A DNA stretch of 21,982 nt, taken from the NCBI GenBank assembly GCA_002393865.1, contig DGUD01000097.1, positions 1 through 21,982 on the forward strand, written 5' to 3'. Source of the DNA: Treponema sp. UBA4319. GTDB lineage: Bacteria; Spirochaetota; Spirochaetia; Treponematales; Treponemataceae. A program made the position numbers and the translations under genes. The notes under the pieces are model-generated. The model searched no databases. It was not told the origin of the DNA and was given only the letters and a program-made list of their open reading frames with translations. Positions 15,414 through 21,982 of this stretch are shown here, piece by piece. How positions within the stretch are numbered: position 1 is the first letter of the stretch; every line of letters begins with the position of its first letter.

Positions 15414-16547
15414 TCAGCCCTCATGCCTGGTCCCGGAAAAACGCTCGAAATCATTCATCGCCTTGGCAATAACATCATCCATATCATAGTACCTGTATTC
15501 GGCAAGGTGCCCGCCAAAAAGCACGCCGGGCAGAGCGTCCGCAAGCTGCCGGTACTTCCCATACAGGGTGCCATTCGTGCCGTCATTCACCGGATAGAAC
15601 GGCTCTGAATCCTCCGTCCATTCGGACGAATATTCCCTAGATATGACCGTCCTGCCGCTCATATATGCGGGACTTTCCGGCTCAAAATGCTTGTGCTCTA
15701 TGATGCGGGTGTACGGCTCGTCGTGGCTCGTAAAATTCATGACGGCGTTCCCCTGGAAATTCTGCACGTCAAGGGTCTCCGTCTCAAAGCGGACGCTGCG
15801 GTAGGCAAGCTTCCCGAAGCGATAGTCAAAGAATTCGTCTATCTTCCCCGAAAAAACGATTTTATCAGCGCAGGCCTCCCACTTCTTCCTGTCCTTGAAA
15901 AAATCCGTATCAGTAAGCGCCTCAATTCCCTCCAGAAGCCCGTCAACAAGCTTGTTGAAGCCTCCCATCGGAATTCCCTGATAGGTATCATTAAAATAGT
16001 TATTGTCAAAGGTAAAACGCACGGGCAGGCGCTTGATTATAAAGGGTGGAAGCTCCGTGCACTTCCTGCCCCACTGCTTTTCCGTATACTCCTTTACCAG
16101 GCACTCATAGATGTCCCTGCCTACCAGAGAAATCGCCTGCTCCTCAAGGTTCCGGGGCGTCCCGATTCCTGCGGCGCTCTTCTGCTCCTCTATCACCTTC
16201 CGCGCCTGCTCAGGTGTCCGTACCCCCCACATCTGATAGAACGTATTCATATTGAACGGAAGATTATACAGCTTTCCGTGATAGTTCGCGATGGGGGAAT
16301 TAGTGTAGCGGTTGAAGGGCACAAAACTGTTCGCAAAATCCCAGACCCGCTTGTCCGAAGTATGGAAGATATGCGCGCCGTACACATGCACATTGATGCC
16401 GCACACATTCTCGCAATACGCATTCCCGCCCAAGTGGGAACGCTTCTCAATCACAAGGCAGCGTTTTCCCTGCCGCCTCGCGAGGCATGCAAACGTAGCC
16501 CCATACAATCCCGCCCCGACGATAAGATAGTCATATTTTTTTTCCAT
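15414..16547 (-). CDS. glf: UDP-galactopyranose mutase
   Basis: 377-residue flavoenzyme interconverting UDP-galactopyranose and UDP-galactofuranose in the cytoplasm. Seen: the FAD-binding YDYLIVGAGLYGATFA (5-20), KRCLVIEKRSHLGGNAYCE (about 29-47), YGAHIFHTSDKRVWDF, the active-site region FNRYTNSP with PFNMNTFYQMWG, YTEKQWGRKC, and the C-terminal GGHLAEYRYYDMDDVIAKAM. Length and all blocks match the family. The frame extends to a TTG at 16556, but the ATG at 16547 is chosen because the protein begins MEKKYDYLIVGAG and AAGGA lies 9 bases upstream. Codons 2-4 contain a run of eight A. It shows that the glycan made here probably contains galactofuranose. licD follows after an 11-base gap. Confidence 0.95.
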   Translation of the reverse strand: MEKKYDYLIVGAGLYGATFACLARRQGKRCLVIEKRSHLGGNAYCENVCGINVHVYGAHIFHTSDKRVWDFANSFVPFNRYTNSPIANYHGKLYNLPFNMNTFYQMWGVRTPEQARKVIEEQKSAAGIGTPRNLEEQAISLVGRDIYECLVKEYTEKQWGRKCTELPPFIIKRLPVRFTFDNNYFNDTYQGIPMGGFNKLVDGLLEGIEALTDTDFFKDRKKWEACADKIVFSGKIDEFFDYRFGKLAYRSVRFETETLDVQNFQGNAVMNFTSHDEPYTRIIEHKHFEPESPAYMSGRTVISREYSSEWTEDSEPFYPVNDGTNGTLYGKYRQLADALPGVLFGGHLAEYRYYDMDDVIAKAMNDFERFSGTRHEG

Positions 16548-16575
16548 ACACCACAATCCTTACCAGACAAGCTTA

Positions 16576-16604
16576 AGTATAGCAGAAAGCAGATTGTTTT
16601 TCTA
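16576..16604 (-). promoter_or_regulatory. Candidate promoter for glf-licD
   Basis: Minus-strand TGCTATACT (16584-16576) is an extended -10 element with TAGAAA (16604-16599) as a 4/6 -35 match at 17-bp spacing. Transcription would start near 16570, about 20 bases before the glf ATG. A second extended -10-like element, ATGCTATAGA (16610-16601), overlaps it upstream, with TTGCTT (16627-16622) 15 bases away. Confidence 0.5.
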
Positions 16605-16632
16605 TAGCATGGCTCTGCCGGAAGCAACGCCC

Positions 16633-16652
16633 TTCCGCGCGAATCAAAGGCA
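16633..16652. repeat. Direct repeat copy 1, on the glf side of the ATPase cassette
   Basis: TTCCGCGCGAATCAAAGGCA here matches 18 of 20 bases of the copy at 18602-18621; both differences are G/A transitions. It lies just outside the terminator that ends the AAA-ATPase gene and about 85 bases upstream of glf. Confidence 0.6.
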
Positions 16653-16653
16653 T

Positions 16654-16716
16654 AGAAAAGCCCCTTTCCTACGCCACAATGAACAAAGGCTGCACCGTAG
16701 CATAAAAAAGGGGCTT
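16654..16716 (-). terminator. Terminator downstream of the AAA-ATPase gene
   Basis: On the minus strand AAGCCCCTTT (16716-16707) pairs with AAAGGGGCTT (16667-16658), with an inner stem CTACG/CGTAG (16700-16696 with 16673-16669), followed by TTCT. On the plus strand the same stem is followed by AAAAA, so the direction fits the ATPase transcript. It would insulate glf from transcription entering from the right. Confidence 0.6.
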
Positions 16717-16786
16717 AAAAAGAAGCGCTTTATATAGATTGTCCGCTTAAAAAATACAATTAAACTTAAAACAACAAAACAACTTG

Positions 16787-18361
16787 CTAGCACATAAACT
16801 CCTCTATTTTACAGGTATGTGTTTTTTCCTTTTCATCGTAGTTTATGCCGACAAACAAGAGCTTTCCTACATAATGCTCCATTGAGGCAAAGTATTTCTT
16901 TTCTTTTATCTGAGTCAAGGCTGTTTCGGTGCTGCCGTTCCGCTTCAGCTCTATTATTATCGCTGGCATATCAGCCACAAACGGAATAAATACCACATCA
17001 GCGAAGCCCCTGCCTGTGGTCATTTCTTTTATCACGGTGTATTTGTTCAGCGCATAAATAAAGGCAAGGTATATCGCACTTTGCAGCGCGTCCTCATTGT
17101 TATAACTGCGGTTGCTCGTCACATGAATATGGCTTGTGTCCAAGGCACGTGCTACGGCTTCTTCATTGCCTTTCAGCGTTTCATCCAAAAGCTCTTTTGA
17201 GTCCTGTATTATTTTATTCGTTATTTTATAGTCCTGATTTGATTCTATCGCATTGAACCATTCGTTGCGAACCTCTTTGTTCGGTATGCGGCAGGTTCCG
17301 TCCTCCTTGTTGTATGCCAGATAGCCGACATGTATCAGATAGGTAAAGACATCGTTCCTGCTGGAGAAATCGGTCATGGTGTTCATAAAGTGCGTTACGT
17401 TCACATCAACACTCTCTCCCGCCAGCATACGGATAACACAGTCCTTCGTACCCTCAAAATTCTGCTGTATGTAATCATTTATTACGGCATAGGTCGAAGT
17501 CTTTCCCCAGTAGTCGGCAAACTCCTTATTTAAAACCGACTTTATAACAGACTCAGGATTGTATATCTCAAAACCATTCTGTCTGTAGCCATCATACCAC
17601 CTTTTGCACTCATCATAGCTTACATTGTGTCCCTCGCACAATTCCTGAACTTCGCTATCTGTAAAACCTATAAACTCTGCCAATGAAGCTGCGCTCAGTA
17701 TTGTGAACTCTTCAAAATTGTTCAGCTTGGATTGTACACGATCGCGTACTATGGGTAGTATTCCCGTAAGGTATGCGAGGGCTATGGCAGGACGTAGGGT
17801 ATCATTCTTAAACAGCCCGTTCAACAAGGAGAGATACTGTGCGAACAGGCTCTGTGGAACTTTCTCCCGTACCAAAGAGTCATATTCGTCCATTATGATG
17901 ACAAACTGCTCCCCGGTCACAGCATACACTTTCTGCATGGCGTCCGCAAGCGACATATCCATAGCTATATCTGCCTCTGGATAAGCCGTCTGCATTTCCT
18001 TTAATATTTTGTCCGTAAGTCTTTCCAGAACAGAATCTTTATTACGCGCACTCTGGTACTCCCCGTTTACATCGATTTTTATCACATTAAACTTATTTAA
18101 ATTGCCTTCAAAGTCAGGCTCGTTGGCTATTTTGTACGGAGCAAAAAGCTCTCTGGAAGAAGCCCCCTTAGAATAGTAAGCACTCAGCATATTGCCCGCT
18201 ATAGTCTTTCCAAAGCGGCGCGGACGGGATACGCAGATATAGGTGTTATCGGTTGCCATCAAGTGATTGATTTTAGAAATCATCATTGTCTTATCGACAT
18301 ATATTTCCCGCGTCAGAGTGCGCCTGAAGTTCTCATTATTTGGATTCAGATATAAGCCCAT
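16787..18361 (-). CDS. AAA-ATPase-like protein with C-terminal PD-(D/E)XK nuclease domain
   Basis: 524-residue protein of the widespread AAA-ATPase_like/PDDEXK_9 family. It opens MGLYLNPNNENFRR...IYVDKT (1-24), the family hallmark. A Walker A-like SRPRRFGKT lies at 45-53, a Walker B-like FVIIMDEYDSL at 153-163, and ADIAMDMSLADAM and KRWYDGY fall in the middle. The C-terminal nuclease core is GRGFADVVF (Asp near 455), IIIELKRN (Glu and Lys near 471 and 473) and a downstream ALTQIKEKKY. The biological role of the family is not established; members often occur in many copies per genome. The ATG at 18361 is chosen over an upstream TTG because the hallmark begins there. It has its own promoter and terminator and lies between direct repeats, and its GC content is lower than glf's, so it looks like an insertion unrelated to sugar synthesis. 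Confidence 0.88.
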   Translation of the reverse strand: MGLYLNPNNENFRRTLTREIYVDKTMMISKINHLMATDNTYICVSRPRRFGKTIAGNMLSAYYSKGASSRELFAPYKIANEPDFEGNLNKFNVIKIDVNGEYQSARNKDSVLERLTDKILKEMQTAYPEADIAMDMSLADAMQKVYAVTGEQFVIIMDEYDSLVREKVPQSLFAQYLSLLNGLFKNDTLRPAIALAYLTGILPIVRDRVQSKLNNFEEFTILSAASLAEFIGFTDSEVQELCEGHNVSYDECKRWYDGYRQNGFEIYNPESVIKSVLNKEFADYWGKTSTYAVINDYIQQNFEGTKDCVIRMLAGESVDVNVTHFMNTMTDFSSRNDVFTYLIHVGYLAYNKEDGTCRIPNKEVRNEWFNAIESNQDYKITNKIIQDSKELLDETLKGNEEAVARALDTSHIHVTSNRSYNNEDALQSAIYLAFIYALNKYTVIKEMTTGRGFADVVFIPFVADMPAIIIELKRNGSTETALTQIKEKKYFASMEHYVGKLLFVGINYDEKEKTHTCKIEEFMC

Positions 18362-18368
18362 AATGTAT

Positions 18369-18397
18369 ACTATAGCATCTGCGGCACTTATTAGCAA
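18369..18397 (-). promoter_or_regulatory. Promoter of the AAA-ATPase gene
   Basis: Minus-strand TTGCTA (18397-18392), a 17-bp spacer, then an extended -10 TGCTATAGT (18377-18369). The predicted start point falls at or within a few bases of the ATG at 18361, and no ribosome binding site is visible upstream of that ATG, so the mRNA may be leaderless. Confidence 0.55.
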
Positions 18398-18419
18398 TAA
18401 ATACCAAGCACCAGACGGC

Positions 18420-18467
18420 TGCAAAAACTATAAGAATCATAGGCGCTCTTTATAGGCAATTTTTGCA
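18420..18467. repeat. Imperfect inverted repeat upstream of the AAA-ATPase promoter
   Basis: TGCAAAAA (18420-18427) and TTTTTGCA (18460-18467) form the outer arms, and CTATAA (18428-18433) and TTATAG (18450-18455) the inner arms, offset by four bases. It lies just upstream of the -35 box, so it could be an operator. The rest of the gap up to 18601 shows no gene and no strong structure. Confidence 0.35.
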
Positions 18468-18601
18468 AAACCGCTGTACTATTTTACTGCGCCGAGGTTC
18501 ATTGCTTTCGCAGTTCATATTCTTATAAGGTATTGCAGTCAGGCTTGCATCCCCTTATTTCGCCCCAAAGGACCCGCTGCGTGCAACACAGTATGCACTC
18601 A

Positions 18602-18621
18602 TTCCGCACGAATCAAAAGCA
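18602..18621. repeat. Direct repeat copy 2, overlapping the 3' end of the YfhO gene
   Basis: TTCCGCACGAATCAAAAGCA matches 18 of 20 bases of the copy at 16633-16652. It includes the stop codon of the YfhO gene (18615-18613 on the minus strand). Confidence 0.6.
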
Positions 18622-21204
18622 CACCTCAATTTCATGAAAACCTTGTGAGACTTCGATTCCCGTAGCAAAATTATTCACACAGAAGCATTTTTGCTTTTTG
18701 CCATCGATAAGTGCATAAGAGCCATCCTGAAAAGGCGCTGATATGCATAATATTTTATCAGAAACAATATCGCCTGAGATATACATTTTTCCATCCATAT
18801 AATGATAGGAGATGTTATCTGCAGTAAGGGCAGAAATATACTCTGGAATTTTGGTGACAGGCTGACAAGTTACACTAAAATCATCAAATGAATATATGCC
18901 CTTTTCCGAAAAAGATATTTCAATATTCATGTCATCTTCAGCTCTTTCAATAAAGCCCAGATTAAAGATAAAATCATGGATATTTGAATACATTTGATCA
19001 GATTTCTCTCTTATGTCAAAAAACCTATATAATCCCTTACACTTTACCGTAATTCTTGCAGAATTCCAATTTTTTCGTAAATTATTAGAAAAATACAAAT
19101 TATCAAATATCAAGTACAGCTCTCCTGCGCAGTCTGGCTTTACAGATATCGTTACACACGAGCCACCTTTTTTTACATCAAATACTTTACCATCAAAAGC
19201 TATATCTTTTGAGATATCAGAAATAGCAAACGCAAGGGATTTATCATCAAAAATCAAAGCAGAAGTTTTTTCTTTGATATTTAAACGAGGCGTTCCCGTG
19301 ATAAATGCTGTCTGCAAAACAGCCTGCTGTTTTTGGACGGGGCTAAGCTTCTGATACCCCCCCCGGGGCATATAATCAGAATACGAAAACACAAGGGGTA
19401 ATACCGCTTCATTCTCATATAAATCAAAGTTTTCATTAGAAGCTAATTTTTTTTCGAATCCAAAAGGCAAATACGCACTTTTATCTTTTTTTACAGCACA
19501 ATATCTGCATCCTAAATATGCGTCAACAAACGCCCTTCCGTTTAACCCTGTATAATACAAATCAGAATTAACGGGAAGCTGAAAATCTCTAAGCAGCTGT
19601 CTGACCTTTCCATCATTTGTACTATAATAAAGAGCTGTGTTTGGTCTATTATAATATAGTCCATAATTCTGCGCAGCATTATTGCCCATAGAACAAGCTT
19701 CGGAATCAGCAATATCAAGCCTATACTGTCTATCCACATCGATTTTTGATTCTTCAAAAATACTATACTGCGAATTCTGCATAGTCTCAAAAGAGCTTCC
19801 TGCAAGCATCGTTTGGCTTACATAATTGAAAAAATAAGGAGAAAAGTGGCAGAACGCGCTTAAAAAAATACTTACAGCAACAATTGAAAAAACAAGTACC
19901 GTCTGTTTTTGATAAAAAAACAAGAAAACAAAAACAGCACACACAAACATCAAAACTACAGCCATCGCTATATACGATGATTTTCCATGTGACCGGACAG
20001 CAAATGTTGGCAATGCAAACAGTAAAACAAGCAGACTGATAAAAGCCAGTTTTTTCTTATCCAATGAAAAGAAAAAAGGTGCAAAATCCACAACAATTAC
20101 TGATACTAAAAGATTAAAAGCCCATGTCCACCTATTCGTAGCATATCCAAAACCGTTGAAAACATGCCCAAAAAACGGGAATACTAAAAACACAATTCCT
20201 AGTATAGTATAAATCTTTAATTCCAACTTATATGTACATTTTGTCTTAAAAAAAAGGATTATTACAGCAATTAAACCTATTACCGTATATCCCATTGAAG
20301 CATAATGATCTGCACTTGCATTTACAAAAGCGATTGGAAATTTTATATAGTACAACGGCTCCCATAAAGCAGGCACCGTCCTGCCGACTCTATTTCCTGA
20401 AAAGACAACTCTTGCAAATGGTATAACAACCGGTAGCGCCAAAAGAAAAGCAAAGGCAAAAGATAAAAAACCTATCGAAAATTTCTTAACAAAATGAATC
20501 GTTCCTTCGCTCCGTCCATACAAAAATATATACCGAACAAGAGCATAAACAAAAACAAAGATAGAGCTCATGTAAAAGAAATATACACTCGCATATGCAG
20601 CCAAAGTGCATGAACAAATGAACAGTACAGGTTTATTCTTTTCTAGGACATGGTCAATTCCCAACAAAATAAGCGGGAAATACATCAATGGATTCAAGAA
20701 ATAAGGATGAGCAGCAGCAGTTTCTATCGTCCAATAAGAAAAGACATAAATGACAGCTCCCAATAAAATATTTTTAGTTTTTCTATTATGGTGCTTGCAA
20801 AACAAGAAAAAGAATATCCCTGCAAGATATAATCTTACAAAGACAAGAATCGTATAAAGGACTTCTACATATTTGGGAGCGAAAAAAACGGAGAACAAAT
20901 TAAGGACATCCGTAAAACCATAGAATCCCAGAGTGCCAACAAGATCCCCCCCTATACCAAGATTCAAATCAAAATGGGGCAAATCAAACGTATGCTTGAA
21001 AAAGATGTTGTACAGAAAATGTCTGAGGTATTCCCCTTTATAAATCAAAAGACTGTATACTTCCCGCAAGCCATCATGCTCATTAATAAAAGATCTCTTA
21101 TAAAAAGCAATCTGCCAAAAGGCCAGTAAAAAACAAACAATAAACAAAAAAGAATAATTGCCTATCCATCTTTCTTGTTTGTCCAGAGATTTTGATGCTT
21201 GCAT
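18613..21204 (-). CDS. YfhO-family large membrane protein (probable GT-C type glycosyltransferase)
   Basis: 863-residue protein. Residues 20-475 carry about twelve hydrophobic segments; residues 475-863 form a soluble, probably extracytoplasmic, largely beta domain. The first external loop holds INEHDGLREVYSLLIYKGEYL and later DLNLGIGGDLVGTLGFYGFTD and HPYFLNPLMYFPLILLGI, the pattern of YfhO proteins, which are GT-C-like and in Firmicutes decorate lipoteichoic acid or other surface glycans using lipid-linked sugars. The coding strand contains a run of eight G (19364-19357) at about residue 613, striking in an otherwise AT-rich gene. The ATG at 21204 has GGAGG 11 bases upstream, a long spacing. 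A near-consensus promoter overlaps this site. Substrates are unknown; a GtrB-like donor enzyme is encoded at 10653-11612. Confidence 0.82.
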   Translation of the reverse strand: MQASKSLDKQERWIGNYSFLFIVCFLLAFWQIAFYKRSFINEHDGLREVYSLLIYKGEYLRHFLYNIFFKHTFDLPHFDLNLGIGGDLVGTLGFYGFTDVLNLFSVFFAPKYVEVLYTILVFVRLYLAGIFFFLFCKHHNRKTKNILLGAVIYVFSYWTIETAAAHPYFLNPLMYFPLILLGIDHVLEKNKPVLFICSCTLAAYASVYFFYMSSIFVFVYALVRYIFLYGRSEGTIHFVKKFSIGFLSFAFAFLLALPVVIPFARVVFSGNRVGRTVPALWEPLYYIKFPIAFVNASADHYASMGYTVIGLIAVIILFFKTKCTYKLELKIYTILGIVFLVFPFFGHVFNGFGYATNRWTWAFNLLVSVIVVDFAPFFFSLDKKKLAFISLLVLLFALPTFAVRSHGKSSYIAMAVVLMFVCAVFVFLFFYQKQTVLVFSIVAVSIFLSAFCHFSPYFFNYVSQTMLAGSSFETMQNSQYSIFEESKIDVDRQYRLDIADSEACSMGNNAAQNYGLYYNRPNTALYYSTNDGKVRQLLRDFQLPVNSDLYYTGLNGRAFVDAYLGCRYCAVKKDKSAYLPFGFEKKLASNENFDLYENEAVLPLVFSYSDYMPRGGYQKLSPVQKQQAVLQTAFITGTPRLNIKEKTSALIFDDKSLAFAISDISKDIAFDGKVFDVKKGGSCVTISVKPDCAGELYLIFDNLYFSNNLRKNWNSARITVKCKGLYRFFDIREKSDQMYSNIHDFIFNLGFIERAEDDMNIEISFSEKGIYSFDDFSVTCQPVTKIPEYISALTADNISYHYMDGKMYISGDIVSDKILCISAPFQDGSYALIDGKKQKCFCVNNFATGIEVSQGFHEIEVCF

Positions 21205-21206
21205 AT

Positions 21207-21235
21207 TTTATATTACCTCCAAGACTCCATGTCAA
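21207..21235 (-). promoter_or_regulatory. Near-consensus sigma-70-type promoter overlapping the YfhO ribosome binding site
   Basis: Minus-strand TTGACA (21235-21230), a 17-bp spacer, and TATAAA (21212-21207). The ribosome binding site GGAGG (21220-21216) lies within the spacer and the ATG begins two bases after the -10. Transcription from it would start inside the first codons, so it cannot make a normal mRNA for the ATG at 21204. It may be fortuitous, or it may point to a different start. Confidence 0.4.
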
Positions 21236-21240
21236 ATTGA

Positions 21241-21288
21241 ATAAAAAGTCCTTTTCTATAAAGTATACTTTACATTAGGACTTTTTAT
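21241..21288 (-). terminator. Terminator overlapping the 3' end of the right-hand licD gene
   Basis: A perfect 12-bp inverted repeat: ATAAAAAGTCCT (21241-21252) and AGGACTTTTTAT (21277-21288), enclosing a second, 14-bp perfect palindrome TAAAGTATACTTTA (21259-21272). On the minus strand it ends in AGGACTTTTTATTC, so it suits termination of licD transcripts, and the symmetry allows action in both directions. The licD stop codon (21258-21256) lies inside it. Confidence 0.65.
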
Positions 21289-21982
21289 CCAATGAGTCGG
21301 CTTACGCAGATTCCCCGGCGGATAGTGCATAAAATTATGATACCCATGGATTTCCAGATAATCTGCATAATGCTCTGGCACCATAATATCATGACCGCAC
21401 ACATTAAGATAAGTTCCATCTCCTAAAAGAGATTTATCCAATTTGCTATGAAGCATACACAAGGGGCCATTAACTTCGTATACTTTTCCTGAATGGTTCT
21501 TATCATGATATTTCTTACAGCTTCTCTCATATAACCAGAAAATAAATCCCAAAGGAAGGAGTTTTCCTATAATAGACAAAACAAATATTGAAAGTTTAAT
21601 AAACCATGAATTTCCTTCATAATCAGCAAAATCAAGTTTTACACGATGCCCCATTGCAAGGCCATACAGAGTCTTAATCACAAAAGCATGTCTAGCATGA
21701 TTTTTGCTGTTTTCACTAGCCTCATCCAATACATATATGTCCATACATATTTTATTTTCAAGGTTTTTATACAATTTCCCTAGACTTTTTGCAAACACTG
21801 ATGTTGGGATTTCTTCTTTGACATATACAAGCCTTGTCAAAAAATCATGAAAGACATTTTCCCCCATTTTATCATAAGGAACAAAGCGAAAATCTCCATC
21901 TGACCACTCTGAAAAAGCAACAGCCTTTAGTTTTTCAAAATCTGCTCTGTACATTGCGACATCAATATCATCATCCCAAGGA
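21256..21982 (-). CDS. LicD-family protein, 5' end cut by window edge
   Basis: The frame is open to the right edge and about 241 residues are present. The first visible residues are PWDDDIDVAMYRADFEKL, the LicD metal-binding signature (WDDDIDV), so only the N-terminal 60-90 residues and the start codon are missing. The remainder shows ICMDIYVLDEASEN, equivalent to the D-I-F-P-V/L-D motif of other LicD proteins, and a hydrophobic patch (WFIKLSIFVLSIIGKLLPLGFIFWLY). It is AT-rich, unlike the licD at 14086-15402, and is a separate branch of the family rather than a recent copy. The ATG at 21954 is internal to the conserved motif and not the true start. It precedes the YfhO gene with a terminator between them. 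The phospho-group transferred is unknown. Confidence 0.85.
   Translation of the reverse strand, partial: PWDDDIDVAMYRADFEKLKAVAFSEWSDGDFRFVPYDKMGENVFHDFLTRLVYVKEEIPTSVFAKSLGKLYKNLENKICMDIYVLDEASENSKNHARHAFVIKTLYGLAMGHRVKLDFADYEGNSWFIKLSIFVLSIIGKLLPLGFIFWLYERSCKKYHDKNHSGKVYEVNGPLCMLHSKLDKSLLGDGTYLNVCGHDIMVPEHYADYLEIHGYHNFMHYPPGNLRKPTHWIKSPNVKYTL

Noticed and set aside
18362..18424. TTG start at 18424 for the AAA-ATPase
   Set aside because: The family begins at the M-x-x-YLNP motif (ATG at 18361), and the extension would cover the promoter.

Overview
The window is part of a surface-polysaccharide biosynthesis and export locus. Every convincing gene is on the minus strand, so transcription runs from right to left. 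Strong AGGAGG-type ribosome binding sites and the family mix (LicD, YfhO, a KpsMT/TagGH-type ABC exporter without a C-terminal sugar-binding domain, Glf, NeuB/NeuC) suggest a Firmicutes lineage. The GC-rich left part would suit a Negativicute such as the Selenomonas/Mitsuokella group, but this is an inference from style, not a proven assignment. No rRNA, tRNA, CRISPR array or transposase was seen.

Layout in transcription order (right to left). (1) 21982-18613, clearly AT-rich: the 3' part of a LicD-family gene and an 863-residue YfhO-type membrane protein. (2) 18612-16653: an AAA-ATPase/PD-(D/E)XK gene with its own promoter and terminator, bracketed by near-identical 20-bp direct repeats, so it looks like an inserted cassette. 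(3) 16547-14086: glf (UDP-galactopyranose mutase) and a second licD, ending in a hairpin terminator. (4) 14085-13669: a non-coding stretch rich in inverted repeats, including a 149-bp compound palindrome. (5) 13668-2482, GC-rich and tightly packed: ABC permease, ABC ATPase, a GtrB/DPM1-like glycosyltransferase, then a six-gene sugar pathway (TPP enzyme, HAD phosphatase, SDR, NeuC, FemAB-like acyltransferase, NeuB) and a GT87-type membrane glycosyltransferase. Most of its junctions are ATGA or similarly short overlaps. (6) 2481-1: a 380-base leader ending in an intrinsic-terminator-like hairpin just before ugd, then ugd and uxs (UDP-glucose to UDP-glucuronate to UDP-xylose); uxs runs off the left edge.

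How the parts may work together. Ugd/Uxs, Glf and NeuC/NeuB make precursors (UDP-xylose, UDP-galactofuranose, a nonulosonic-acid-like sugar). The TPP enzyme, SDR, HAD protein and acyltransferase probably tailor one of these sugars. The GtrB-like enzyme would charge a polyprenyl phosphate that feeds the GT-C type proteins (GT87 and perhaps YfhO) on the outer face of the membrane. The ABC pair exports a lipid-linked glycan, and the LicD proteins add phospho-substituents. The most distinctive item is the TPP-HAD-SDR-NeuC-FemAB-NeuB operon, which does not match the standard sialic, legionaminic or pseudaminic acid gene sets and has no CMP-sugar synthetase in the window.
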